Shown here: piece by piece, positions 34,892 through 43,604 of the stretch
How positions within the stretch are numbered: position 1 is the first letter of the stretch
How the letters are laid out: every line of letters starts with the position of its first letter
Assembly (NCBI GenBank): GCA_044221335.1
Contig: JBGAPI010000006.1
Location: 62,001 to 126,000 of the forward strand
DNA length: 64,000 bases
Direction of reading: 5' to 3'
DNA from: JBGAPI01 sp044221335
GTDB lineage: Bacteria; Pseudomonadota; Gammaproteobacteria; Xanthomonadales; Ahniellaceae
Notes under the pieces: model-generated
What the model was told of the DNA's origin: nothing
Seen by the model: the letters and a program-made list of their open reading frames with translations, nothing else
The model's database searches: none
Position numbers and translations under genes: made by a program

Positions 34892-35329
34892 TTGATCGCC
34901 TGGATCACATCGGTGTGGCGACGCCTGTGGCCGCGCTCCGGCGGCGCTGCGGCGGGTCTCGATCCGGACCTCAGCGACATCTTCTTCACGGAGATGGCGG
35001 AGGTCACGTCCTCGCTGCGCACGGCCGCCGCCGCCTGGCGCGCCACGCCGCGCGATCCGGAAGCGATCAAGCAGGTGCGCCGCGGCTTCCATACGCTGAA
35101 AGGCTCGGCACCGCTGGTCGGCGCGACGGCGATCGGCGAGCTCTGCGCCGAGATCGAGCAGATGATGATCCGGCTTGGCGAGTCGCCGCTGAAGATCACC
35201 CCGAGCGCGATCGGCCTGGTCGACCAGTCGGTGGCGCTGCTGCCGGAGTTCGCGGAAGCCACCCGCGCCGGCCGGGGAGCGCCGCCGCAGGTGCGGGCGA
35301 TCGTCGCGGCGGCGAAGCGGGTCGCCTAG
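34892..35329 (+). CDS. Stand-alone Hpt (histidine phosphotransfer) protein
   Basis: The 145-residue product carries one Hpt helix bundle: DIFFTEMAEVTSSLRTAAAAW, then FHTLKGSAPLVGA with His67 as phospho-acceptor. This resembles the Hpt modules of ChpA/CheA-like pilus chemosensory kinases. It has no receiver or kinase domain, so it would relay phosphate between other proteins. The frame starts at a TTG (34892) after CGGAG at long spacing; an ATG at 34994 would delete the first Hpt helix, so the TTG is preferred. No chemosensory genes are adjacent. Confidence 0.8.
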   Translation: MIAWITSVWRRLWPRSGGAAAGLDPDLSDIFFTEMAEVTSSLRTAAAAWRATPRDPEAIKQVRRGFHTLKGSAPLVGATAIGELCAEIEQMMIRLGESPLKITPSAIGLVDQSVALLPEFAEATRAGRGAPPQVRAIVAAAKRVA

Positions 35330-35356
35330 CCCGGAAACCTCGACGGCGGATGCCGG

Positions 35357-36976
35357 TCAGTGCGGCGCGCAGATGCCGTCCGCACTCGGCGGCACCTTGC
35401 AGACGAGCTTGAAGACGGCATCGACGTCGATCGTCGGTCCGCCGCGCGGGGGCCCGATGCCGCTGACCGACGGGCGGAACAGGCGCGTGCCCTTGTCGAC
35501 GCGCCCGAGCGCCGCCCGCGCCTCCGCCTCGTTCGGCGCGTCGGCCTTCATCCGGAGGGTGTCGCCGTCGACCACGAGGCTACGCATCGCCACGGTCGGT
35601 CCGAGCAGGCGGACCAGGGTGTCGCGGACCTGTGCCTCGCTGTAGCGGGTCGCGCCCGCCGGCTCGGCGGCCGGGCACTCGCTCGGCTCGCCCGGGGCGT
35701 CACAGGAGAAGAACATCTGGGTGGAAAACGCGTAGCCGCCATCGCGCGGGGTTCCGCCGCCGCCGCTCACGGCGGTGAACTCGCCGGAGGCGTCGAGGCG
35801 ACGCGCGACATCGCGCGCGGTGGCGGCATCCGGTGCGATGCCCTCGAGCCGACCGCCCTGTTTCCACAGGGTGACGGCGGTGATCTTCACTGACGCCGGC
35901 AGGAAGCGCGCGACCACCTGCGCCACGCGTTCGCGGCCGTCGCGCGGCAGGGCCGCGGCCGCGGCGGTCGCCGTGGACAGCGCCGGATCCGCGGCCGGCA
36001 GCACCGGCGCTGGACCGGCAAGGCCGTGCAACTCGTCGCGCAGCGCGCGCAGCATGCGACGACTGGCGTCGGCGAGCGGCCGCGGGCTCACCCGTCCGGC
36101 CGGCGTCTGCAGCCGTTCGATCGGGCCCTCGACCTCGATCGTGTAGAGCTCGGCCAGTTCGCCGGGCGCGCGCGCCGGCTGGTAGTAGCCTGCCTTCGTC
36201 GTCTCGCCGATCCGGATCGACCATTGCGTTCCGGTGGTCGTCGCCGAGACGCCGACCGTGTTCGCATCGAAGCCGTGCAGCAGCATCCGGCTCGCGCTGT
36301 TCGAACTGCCGGCGCGCAGGAGGTCGACCGTGCCGTTGCCGCCGACCAGCACCGGCGCATTGGCATCGAGCGAGAGCAGTCCGAGTTCGACGCGCTCCAG
36401 CCAGACCCGGAGGTGATGGCTCGGATTGATCGCGATCCGGAGCGCCGGCTGCTTCACCCGGTCGACCAGCAGGCCAAGGCCGTCGCCGCCGATCAGCAGG
36501 TCGTGCGCGGTCGCGATCTGCACGGTGAAGCAGACCGTGTCGCCGGTCTCGGCCGTCCGCTTCAGCGGCGTGACCGACACGCCGCAGGAGCCGGGGCCGG
36601 GGCAGGCCTGCGCGTGATCCGGCGCCAGCACCACGTCGCGCGGCGTGGGCCGCTCGTTCGGGTCGGCGTCGAGGACGCGCGACTGTTCGACGACGACCAG
36701 GTCGCGCGTCCCCGGGAACACACGGTTTTCGGCACCCGACACGATCCGCACGGTGCAGTCCTTCGCGGTGATCTGCAGATGCCGCAGATTGCCGAGCCGT
36801 CCGGTTTCCGGCGCCCACGGGCGATCGCTCGCGCGGCGAACGCGGGCCGCCTGGTCGAGATAGGAATCGGGCGAGGACGGCAGGGCCGCGTGCAAGGGCG
36901 TTGCGGCAAGTGCGAACAGGAGGGCGGCGGCGGAAATCACTTCGCGATGGCGAGCGGAGCGGTGGCAGCGGGTCAT
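35357..36976 (-). CDS. Exported protein with a PilN/GspL-like C-terminal domain
   Basis: The 539-residue protein has a signal peptide (cut near LHA), a beta-rich middle and a domain from about residue 355 (RERVAQVVARFLPASVKITAVTLWKQGGRL..GIAPDAATARDV). That domain follows the pattern of the PilN/GspL cytoplasmic or periplasmic fold: a helix with P-x-S-V-K-I, a beta strand, then a helix after DA. Cysteines occur in pairs (CPGPGSC, CDAPGEPSEC), consistent with export. No other pilus or secretion gene is adjacent, so the role is unclear. Confidence 0.65.
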   Translation of the reverse strand: MTRCHRSARHREVISAAALLFALAATPLHAALPSSPDSYLDQAARVRRASDRPWAPETGRLGNLRHLQITAKDCTVRIVSGAENRVFPGTRDLVVVEQSRVLDADPNERPTPRDVVLAPDHAQACPGPGSCGVSVTPLKRTAETGDTVCFTVQIATAHDLLIGGDGLGLLVDRVKQPALRIAINPSHHLRVWLERVELGLLSLDANAPVLVGGNGTVDLLRAGSSNSASRMLLHGFDANTVGVSATTTGTQWSIRIGETTKAGYYQPARAPGELAELYTIEVEGPIERLQTPAGRVSPRPLADASRRMLRALRDELHGLAGPAPVLPAADPALSTATAAAAALPRDGRERVAQVVARFLPASVKITAVTLWKQGGRLEGIAPDAATARDVARRLDASGEFTAVSGGGGTPRDGGYAFSTQMFFSCDAPGEPSECPAAEPAGATRYSEAQVRDTLVRLLGPTVAMRSLVVDGDTLRMKADAPNEAEARAALGRVDKGTRLFRPSVSGIGPPRGGPTIDVDAVFKLVCKVPPSADGICAPH

Positions 36977-37217
36977 CGTTCGCGGCGGCGGCGGGGGACG
37001 CGCGATAGTGTCAGCCGAGGTCGACGCCGTACATCCTCCGGTTGCCGCAGGGGAGACCGGCCGTGCGCCGGCGGTAGCGCGGTGCGCTACTGCGAATGCC
37101 CTGGACCTCCTCGAACCCAACGTCGCCCGGCGCCGCGCGGCATCCGGGCCGGAAGTCCTGTAAACCGGCCCGCAGGCTGACGCATCTCATCAGGCCAACC
37201 CCCTACCGGACCGCCCG

Positions 37218-38021
37218 ATGCGCTCGATCGCCCCCCTGCTCTCCTGCCTGGCGCTCCTCGCCACCGCACCGCTCCACGCCACCGAGGTGATGATTCTCGG
37301 CACCTATCACATGGCCAATCCCGGCCTGGACCTGCACAACGTGAAGGCCGACGACGTGCTGCAGCCGGCGCGCCAGGCCGAACTCGCCGCCGTCGCGACC
37401 GCCCTCGCGACGTTCAAGCCGACCCTGGTCGCGGTGGAGGCGCCCGCCGAGAACGGCGTGCCGACGCCGGTGGCACGCTATCGCGAGTACCTCGACGGCA
37501 CGCTGCCGGAGTCGCGCAACGAGACCGTGCAGATCGGCTTCCGGCTGGCGAAGGCGGCGAAGCTCGACCGGGTCTGGGGCATCGATGTCGGCGGCGATTT
37601 CCCCTACGAGGCGGTGCAGGCCTTCGCCGAGGACGGGCCGCCGGAACTGAAGGCGCGGCTCGCGGAGATGGGCGCCGCGATCGAGCGCTCGCTGGGCGAG
37701 CTCGGCACGCTGCTCGAGCACGGCAGTGTCGGCCAGGGGCTGCGCCTGATCAACGAGCCGGCGCGGATCGCCCGCGACAACGCGTTCTATCCGGAGATGC
37801 TGCGCTTCGGTGCCGGCGCGCGGCAACCCGGCGCGGCGCTGCTGTCGAGCTGGGAGGCGCGCAACAACGAGATCTGCGCGCGGCTGGTGCAGGTCGCCGG
37901 CCCGAACGACCGGGTCGTCGTGCTGTACGGTTCCGGACATGCCTTCCTGCTGCGCCAGTGCGTCGCGCAGATGCCGGGATATCGCCTGGTGGAGCCGAAC
38001 GACTTCCTGCCGAAGTCCTAG
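37218..38021 (+). CDS. Exported DUF5694 (TraB/TIKI-like) protein
   Basis: The 267-residue product has a signal peptide (ending LHA) followed by EVMILGTYHMANPGLDLHN, the hallmark of DUF5694. Next come RQAELAAVATALATFKPTLVAVEAP, an active-site-like GTYH histidine and a terminal VVVLYGSGHAFLLRQCV. The fold is related to the TIKI/TraB/PrgY group, where G-x-x-H and GxGH histidines are proposed metal ligands. No catalytic activity is established for the family. The ATG at 37218 directly opens the signal peptide. Confidence 0.85.
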   Translation: MRSIAPLLSCLALLATAPLHATEVMILGTYHMANPGLDLHNVKADDVLQPARQAELAAVATALATFKPTLVAVEAPAENGVPTPVARYREYLDGTLPESRNETVQIGFRLAKAAKLDRVWGIDVGGDFPYEAVQAFAEDGPPELKARLAEMGAAIERSLGELGTLLEHGSVGQGLRLINEPARIARDNAFYPEMLRFGAGARQPGAALLSSWEARNNEICARLVQVAGPNDRVVVLYGSGHAFLLRQCVAQMPGYRLVEPNDFLPKS

Positions 38022-38146
38022 GCGTGCCCGCCGCTCCCTGATCGGCGGTCGCGCCCCGCTGCGTTGCCGGGCGTGCGCCCCGCGGCCGGTGTTCTCCGTG
38101 AACTGTTCGACGGACACCACGTCCCCTCACGATCCGGAGAAGCTCC

Positions 38147-38851
38147 ATGGACACGAAATCGCAATTCCGCCCCGCGTTGCGGCGCATCGCCGCAGTCGCC
38201 GCGACGCTTGCATTGATCGGCTGCGCGCCGTCGATGGAAGCGGTCATCGGCAAGCACCGCGTCGCGATCCAGGGCCTGTTCGGAAAGATCGCCGCGCTGC
38301 AATCGACCGCGAGCCGCGCGCCCGCCGTCGGCGCCGACCAGGTCGAGGCCGGCGGCGCGCGCATCGTGCTCGACGGTGCCGCCAGCAACGCCGTGATGAT
38401 CCGAGCAGCGGACCTCGCAACGCCCGAACGTGCCAGTTCCGACGGCAACGGCGCCACCCGTGCCGGCACGCTGGCGGCCTGCGGCAAGATCCTGCGCGGC
38501 GAATTCCTCGGCGAGCCCTCCGGCGCCGAGATGCTGCTCGGCGAATGCGAGCGCGCCGAGTACCTGTTCGTGCTGCGCACCGTCAGCGAACGCCCTGCCG
38601 CGATCACCGGCGCCTCGACCTTCCAGCCCGGCGCCTACGAGGGCGAGGTGCTGCTGTTTCGCCTTGCGGACGGGGCAGCGATGGGCGGCTTCCGCGTCAC
38701 GGCCGCCAACAGCAGCGAGGTGATGGCGCACACCGACAAGGCCGGCGCCGCGAAGGACGTCGAGGATCGCCTCGAGAGCGACCTGTCCGCCAACGCCTTC
38801 GCCGCAATCGACGCGAAGCTGCGCAAGCTGCTGCCGGGCTCCCTGCCGTAG
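38147..38851 (+). CDS. Lipoprotein of unknown function
   Basis: This 234-residue product has a lipobox LALIGC (Cys26) after a basic and hydrophobic signal. The mature part is helical at the N-terminus and then beta-rich; C..L..GE..GAEMLLGECERAEYLFVLRTV stands out. No domain is recognised. It lies 125 bp downstream of the DUF5694 gene and 15 bp from the convergent SGNH hydrolase. The ATG follows GGAGAAGCTCC. Confidence 0.72.
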   Translation: MDTKSQFRPALRRIAAVAATLALIGCAPSMEAVIGKHRVAIQGLFGKIAALQSTASRAPAVGADQVEAGGARIVLDGAASNAVMIRAADLATPERASSDGNGATRAGTLAACGKILRGEFLGEPSGAEMLLGECERAEYLFVLRTVSERPAAITGASTFQPGAYEGEVLLFRLADGAAMGGFRVTAANSSEVMAHTDKAGAAKDVEDRLESDLSANAFAAIDAKLRKLLPGSLP

Positions 38852-38865
38852 TCGGACCGTCCGGA

Positions 38866-39972
38866 TCAGGGGTACGCCGACCGTACCGCGTCCGCCCACA
38901 GCTGGTTCATCGCCCGTGCCCCATCGTCATTCGGATGCACGCCGTCGTAGAGCTGCTCCGGGTGGGCGAGGAACCAGGCATAGAGGTCGGGCGCGGCGCC
39001 GAGGTGGAGCTCGGCGACCGCGGCGTCGATCTCCGCGTTGTAGGCGGGCAGGTAGGCCGCACCGCCGGTCTTCCAGGGGATGCGCGGCACGAAGACGGTC
39101 CTCCCGGCCGCCTGCAGCCGGCTCACGATGAAGCGCAGGCGCTGGCCGAAGGCCGGCGCGAACTGCACGTCGGCGTTGGCGGAGTCGTTGGTGCCGTAGG
39201 AAATCACCCAGTTCTGGAACTCCGGGTGGAGCGCGATCCACTCGTCGACCTGGGCGACGCCGTCGACCGTGCTGGTGCCGCCGACGCCGGCGCCGATCAT
39301 CAGCGGGAAGTAGGCCGGCGCCAGCGCGTGCACGCGCTCCGGGAAGTTGCCGGCAAAGAGTCCGCGGTGGAACGCGGCCGCGGTGATCGAATCGCCGACG
39401 AACATCCAGGTGTCGCTGGTCCCGGCCGTCGCGTCGTGCACGTCGATCTCGTCGATCGAGATGGCCTGGCCCGCTGTGGCGGCGCGCGTGACGACGAAGC
39501 GCACCCACACCTGCCCCGCGAACGCGAAGGATTGTGCACGCGACTCGGCGGAATTGCCGGTCACCGTGACGGCGACGGTCCAGCGGCCGTTGCTGCCATC
39601 GGTCGAATCGGCCGAGGTCTCGATCCGGTAGTCCGCGGGCACGTTGCTGCTCGGGTACGCGACCCAGTTCAGCATCGCCCGTGCCGGACCGACCCCGAGC
39701 CGGATCGCGACCCAGGCCGGCGACTGCGCGGACGGCACGACGTCCCAGGTCGCGCCGCCGTAGTACTCGCCGTCGACCACCGCCGCGCCGTTGCCGGAAC
39801 TCGCGGCGGTCGGCTGGTTGCGCGAAATCAGCGGCATCGGCACGGGCGGGGCGCCATCGAAGCCGTCCGCGAAGAGCGCGTCGGTGGCGGCGTGGGCGCG
39901 GCCGCCGGGCAACGACAGCCCCGCGGCGAGCAGCAGGCACAGGGCGAGACGGGGGTGGCGGGCAGCGATCAT
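38866..39972 (-). CDS. Exported SGNH hydrolase with N-terminal discoidin-like domain and DGFD tag
   Basis: The 368-residue product has a signal peptide (1-28, ending AHA) followed at once by LFADGFD (33-39), a tag usually seen at the C-terminus of other proteins here. A beta-sandwich resembling an F5/8 type C domain follows (WDVVPSAQSPAWVAIRL, then IDEIDVHD). Then comes an SGNH hydrolase with MFVGDSIT (Ser195 as nucleophile), SYGTNDSAN and DGVHPNDDG (Asp and His of the triad). It probably deacylates or de-esterifies an extracellular substrate. The ATG at 39972 gives the signal peptide. The gene is convergent with the lipoprotein gene. Confidence 0.85.
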   Translation of the reverse strand: MIAARHPRLALCLLLAAGLSLPGGRAHAATDALFADGFDGAPPVPMPLISRNQPTAASSGNGAAVVDGEYYGGATWDVVPSAQSPAWVAIRLGVGPARAMLNWVAYPSSNVPADYRIETSADSTDGSNGRWTVAVTVTGNSAESRAQSFAFAGQVWVRFVVTRAATAGQAISIDEIDVHDATAGTSDTWMFVGDSITAAAFHRGLFAGNFPERVHALAPAYFPLMIGAGVGGTSTVDGVAQVDEWIALHPEFQNWVISYGTNDSANADVQFAPAFGQRLRFIVSRLQAAGRTVFVPRIPWKTGGAAYLPAYNAEIDAAVAELHLGAAPDLYAWFLAHPEQLYDGVHPNDDGARAMNQLWADAVRSAYP

Positions 39973-40061
39973 CGATGAAGGCTAGTGCCGCGGACCGGCG
40001 CGGACTGTGCGCGGGGACACGGCGCGCATCGGACGATGCGCGGCCCCGGCGACGCGCCGAA

Positions 40062-40979
40062 CTAGCGGAGCTCGTCGATCAGCCAGTGCTGCCAGCCGAA
40101 CGCTCCGCTCGGCCGCCACAGCAGCGAGACGCGCTCGATGCAGCGGAACGGGCAGTCGCCGACCTCGATGCGGACCAGCCCCGGCTCGCGCTCGGCGAAG
40201 TCCGGCAGGTAGGCGAGCGCCTTGCCGCTGCGCACCAGGCCCAGCAGCACCTGCAGATCGTCGATCCAGTAGCGGATGCGGCGTGGCAATTTCCGCTGGT
40301 TCCAGCCGTCGGCGCTCGCGCCGCGCGGCTCGCCGCAGAGCAGCGAATGGGTCGGGCTGACGAAGTCGTGCCCGAGCACGGCGGCTGCGGTCGCGCGGCG
40401 CGGCCCGCGGCGCACGCGGGCCAGGCCGGACTGCGCCAGCGGATGGGACGCGCCGGCGAACAGGTGGAACTCCAGGCGTCCGAGGGGGAGAGCGGCAAGC
40501 CCGCCGCGTTCGATCCGATCCGCCTCCTGCCGCAGAGCCTCGTGGGTGACCAGCGCGACATCGACCTCGCCGCGCTCGAGCGCCGCGACGGCGGCGTTCT
40601 CGAACAGCGGCAGCACCGCGACGGTGCTGTCCGGATAGCGCGTCGTCAGGCGCTCGGCGATCTCGCCGGCGTGGCGCCACTGCAGCAGCGCCGGCCCGCC
40701 GATGCGACAGCGGATGGCCGAACGGGCCCCCAGGAATTCGGCGCGGGTGTCGTCGGCCAGCTGCAGGAGTGCGGTCGCGCGCCCGCGCAGCCGTTCGCCC
40801 ATGGCGTTCAGGCGCACCGTCTTGCCGATGCGGTCGAACAGCCGGACCTTGAGCGCGCCCTCCAGCCGCCGCACCGCCTTCGACAGCGCGGACGGCGTCT
40901 GGTGCAGGGAGTCCGCCGCGCCGCGGATGCTGCCGCTCCGCGCGACCGCGGCGAAGGCGCGGAGATCGTCGATGTCCAT
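40062..40979 (-). CDS. LysR-family transcriptional regulator
   Basis: The 305-residue protein has the N-terminal winged helix-turn-helix (MDIDDLRAFAAVARSGSIRG, then LHQTPSALSKAVRRLEG) and an effector-binding domain. Two ATGs are tandem (40982 and 40979). AGGAG lies 3 bp before the first and 6 bp before the second, so I prefer the second. It is divergent from the oxidoreductase gene, the usual arrangement for a LysR regulator and its target, and a perfect palindrome lies in the gap. The regulator probably senses a substrate of the oxidoreductase (inference). Confidence 0.92.
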   Translation of the reverse strand: MDIDDLRAFAAVARSGSIRGAADSLHQTPSALSKAVRRLEGALKVRLFDRIGKTVRLNAMGERLRGRATALLQLADDTRAEFLGARSAIRCRIGGPALLQWRHAGEIAERLTTRYPDSTVAVLPLFENAAVAALERGEVDVALVTHEALRQEADRIERGGLAALPLGRLEFHLFAGASHPLAQSGLARVRRGPRRATAAAVLGHDFVSPTHSLLCGEPRGASADGWNQRKLPRRIRYWIDDLQVLLGLVRSGKALAYLPDFAEREPGLVRIEVGDCPFRCIERVSLLWRPSGAFGWQHWLIDELR

Positions 40980-41023
40980 CATCTGCTCCTGGAAGCGCAC
41001 TGAAGATTGTTGCCCATGGAGAC

Positions 41024-41042
41024 ACAGAAAGCGCCTTTCTGT
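41024..41042. promoter_or_regulatory. Perfect inverted repeat, candidate LysR operator
   Basis: ACAGAAAGCGCCTTTCTGT has 8-bp arms with a 3-bp spacer. It lies 41 bp upstream of the LysR start and 60 bp before the oxidoreductase ATG. LysR regulators often bind T-N11-A boxes; this palindrome is shorter and could also be a site for another regulator, or a promoter-overlapping operator. Confidence 0.5.
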
Positions 41043-41102
41043 TGCTTTTCGGGCAAGACGGCAGCGCACGATACTGCGCGGATCCCAACCCGGAAAGCCC
41101 CG

Positions 41103-42143
41103 ATGACCCTCCCCACGATCGCGAACCGACAGTGGATCTATCGCCGCCCGCCGCTCGCCGCCGTCGGCCCCGAGCACTACGAGCAGGTCACGACTCCCCT
41201 GAGCACCGGTCTCGCCGCCGGCGAGGTGCTGATCGCCGCGCGCTACTTCAGCGTCGACCCCTACATGCGGATCAACCAGGCCCGCGCGACGACCTGGATG
41301 GACCCGCACCCGATCGACACCGTGCAGTCCGGCGCCACCGTCGGCACGGTGCTCGCGAGCGCCGATCCGGCCTACGCGCCGGGCGACTGGGTCACGGCCT
41401 ACAGCGGCTGGCAGACCCATGCACGGGTGCACGGCAGTGCGCTGGCGAAGATCGACGGCACGATGCCGACCGCGTATCTCGGCGTGCTCGGAATGCCCGG
41501 CCGCACCGCCTGGTTCGGGCTCACCGAGGCCGGGCGACCGAAGCCCGGCGAGACCGTCGTCGTCTCCGGCGCCGGCGGCGCGGTCGGCTCGCTGGTCGTG
41601 CAGTACGCGAAGCGACACGGCGCCCGGGTCGTCGCGATCGCCGGCGGCGCCGCCAAGTGCGACTGGATCCGCACGCGCCTTGGCGCCGACCTGGCGATCG
41701 ACTACCGCGCGGCCGGCGATGCGGCGACGCTGTCGGCGCTCCTCGACCGCCACGGCATCGGCGTCGACGTCTACTTCGACAACGTCGGCGGCTGGATCAG
41801 CGACGCGCTGCTGCCGCGGATCCGGCGCCGCGCCCGGATCGTGATCTGCGGCCAGATCAGCCAGTACTCGGGCGGCCTCGACACCCCGGAACTCGGCCCG
41901 CGCTTGCTCCAGCACCTGCTCTACCAGCGCGCCACGATCCAGGGCGTGCTGGCGCGCGACTACCTGCACCGGATGGACGAGATGCTGGCGATCGTCGAGC
42001 CCTGGGTGCGGCGCGGCGAGGTCGTGTTCGAGGAGACCATCGTCGACGGCTTCGCGCAGCTGCCCGCGGCGCTCGGCGCGCTGTTCGGCGGCGAGCATCG
42101 GGGCAAGCTGATCGTCGCGACCCATCCGGGAGAACGTCCATGA
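41103..42143 (+). CDS. NADP-dependent zinc-free oxidoreductase (MDR, PTGR/leukotriene dehydrogenase type)
   Basis: The 346-residue protein reads as a medium-chain dehydrogenase without zinc ligands. VDPYMRI lies near residue 60. VVSGAGGAVGSLVVQYAK is the dinucleotide loop, and VYFDNVGG and GQISQY follow. Such enzymes reduce alpha,beta-unsaturated ketones or aldehydes with NADPH. Divergence from the LysR gene suggests induction by its effector. Its stop overlaps the start of the next gene (ATGA), so the two are coupled. Confidence 0.92.
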   Translation: MTLPTIANRQWIYRRPPLAAVGPEHYEQVTTPLSTGLAAGEVLIAARYFSVDPYMRINQARATTWMDPHPIDTVQSGATVGTVLASADPAYAPGDWVTAYSGWQTHARVHGSALAKIDGTMPTAYLGVLGMPGRTAWFGLTEAGRPKPGETVVVSGAGGAVGSLVVQYAKRHGARVVAIAGGAAKCDWIRTRLGADLAIDYRAAGDAATLSALLDRHGIGVDVYFDNVGGWISDALLPRIRRRARIVICGQISQYSGGLDTPELGPRLLQHLLYQRATIQGVLARDYLHRMDEMLAIVEPWVRRGEVVFEETIVDGFAQLPAALGALFGGEHRGKLIVATHPGERP

Positions 42144-42832
42144 GTCGCACGCGACGGGTCGCGCTCGCCCTGATGCTCACCGCAGGTGCGCCGATGGCGG
42201 CGGCGGCGGATGTCCTCGCCGCACCGGCGCCGACGGCCGACCGCCCCGGCATCCACGGGATGCTGCTGGTGGGCCAGCGCACGCTCTTCGTCTCGCACCT
42301 GCCGATGTTCCACTCGCCGCACGACTACCAGGCGATCGCCGAGGTCGCGCTCGACGGGGCCGCCGCGGACGTGCACCGCAGGGATGCCGAGCGCCATCCC
42401 GACGCGCTGTACACGGTGGAGCCGACCACGGAGGCCGTGCTGCCCACCTTGTTCCAGGTCGGCGCGCGCTACACGGTGAATCTCTACCGCGGTCACTTCG
42501 AGCGCGGCGGCGAGGAGATCGCGGCGGCCGTTCCGGTCACGGTCCGGCACATCGTCCACTTCCGCCGCTTCCAGCCGTCGGCGCACGCCCCGCGGGACCA
42601 CTGGCTCGCCTTCGGCCGCGCCGGCGAGCGCTTCCTCGCGCATCGGATCGAGGCCCCCGACGACTTCGACCAGGTGCTCGCGCTCGGCGACTCCGGCGCC
42701 GTGGCGGACGACCGCGAAGTCGTCCTCGCCGCCACCGGCGCCCAGCCACTGGCGGCGAGGACGCCCGCCGGGACGGTCGCGCGTGTCATCTACACCGAGT
42801 ACGACGATCTCCGGTCGCCGGGGCGGCGTTGA
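42140..42832 (+). CDS. Exported conserved protein of unknown function, coupled to the oxidoreductase
   Basis: The 230-residue product has a signal peptide (1-22) and conserved-looking segments: GIHGMLLVGQRTLFVSHLPMF, HSPHDYQAIAEV and a C-terminal EYDDLR. The histidine and tyrosine pattern HxPMFHSPHDYQ recalls other bacterial hypothetical proteins, but no activity is known to me. It starts by ATGA overlap with the oxidoreductase stop, so it is translated together with that gene. Confidence 0.78.
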   Translation: MSRTRRVALALMLTAGAPMAAAADVLAAPAPTADRPGIHGMLLVGQRTLFVSHLPMFHSPHDYQAIAEVALDGAAADVHRRDAERHPDALYTVEPTTEAVLPTLFQVGARYTVNLYRGHFERGGEEIAAAVPVTVRHIVHFRRFQPSAHAPRDHWLAFGRAGERFLAHRIEAPDDFDQVLALGDSGAVADDREVVLAATGAQPLAARTPAGTVARVIYTEYDDLRSPGRR

Positions 42833-42953
42833 CGCGACCCATCATCAGCAAGCCACGGGCGGCGCATCCCATGAACGGGGGATCTGCCGTCGGCAGTTCA
42901 GTCGGGAGCAGGCCCCGCTGCCGCTACCATGCCGGCGAACAGGGGGCCGGCGG

Positions 42954-43604
42954 ATGGGCAAGACCAGTGTCGCGATCGTCGAGGACGACCCGGGCCTCCT
43001 GGACGCCCTGCGCCGGGTGATCGCGGCGAGCGACGACTTCTCGCTGGCCTGGACCGCCGACTCCCTCGCCGTGGCGCGGCGCGAACTGCACTGCGGCTGC
43101 GATCTCCTGATCCTCGACCTGTCGCTGCCCGACGGCGGCGGGCTCGGCCTGCTGCCGGCGCTGCGCCGCTGCCAGCCGCGGACGCGGGTGATCGCCTACA
43201 CCGTGTTCGACGACGAGGCGCACGTCGTGGCGGCAGTCGAAGCGGGCATCGACGCCTACCTGCTGAAGGAGAGCAGTGCCGAGGACCTCCTCGAAGCGCT
43301 GGCGCAGACCCGCGACGGCGCCTCGCCGATCTCGCCCAGCGTCGCGCGCTACCTGCTCCGGCGTCTGCGCAAGGCCGAGGAGAGCCCCGGCGAACGGCCG
43401 GTCGCGCTGACCCCGCGCGAACGCGACGTGCTGGAGCGGCTGGCGCGCGGCTACAGCTACCGCGAGGTCGGCTCGCACCTCGGGATGACCTCGCACACCG
43501 TCGCCCACCACGTGAAGAACATCTACCCGAAGCTTGCCGTGGCGAGCCGCGCGCAGGCGGTCTATCGTGCCCTGCAGGACGGGCTGATCTCGCTGGATCC
43601 GTGA
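42954..43604 (+). CDS. LuxR/NarL-family response regulator
   Basis: The 216-residue protein has a receiver domain (VAIVEDDPGLLDAL, phospho-acceptor D55 in LLILDLSLPDG, a YTVFDDEAH loop and the K in YLLKESS). A GerE-type helix-turn-helix follows (LTPRERDVLERLARGYSYREV, then MTSHTVAHHVKNIYPKL). It overlaps the following kinase gene by one base (TGATG), making a two-component pair. Its target genes cannot be seen here. Confidence 0.95.
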   Translation: MGKTSVAIVEDDPGLLDALRRVIAASDDFSLAWTADSLAVARRELHCGCDLLILDLSLPDGGGLGLLPALRRCQPRTRVIAYTVFDDEAHVVAAVEAGIDAYLLKESSAEDLLEALAQTRDGASPISPSVARYLLRRLRKAEESPGERPVALTPRERDVLERLARGYSYREVGSHLGMTSHTVAHHVKNIYPKLAVASRAQAVYRALQDGLISLDP

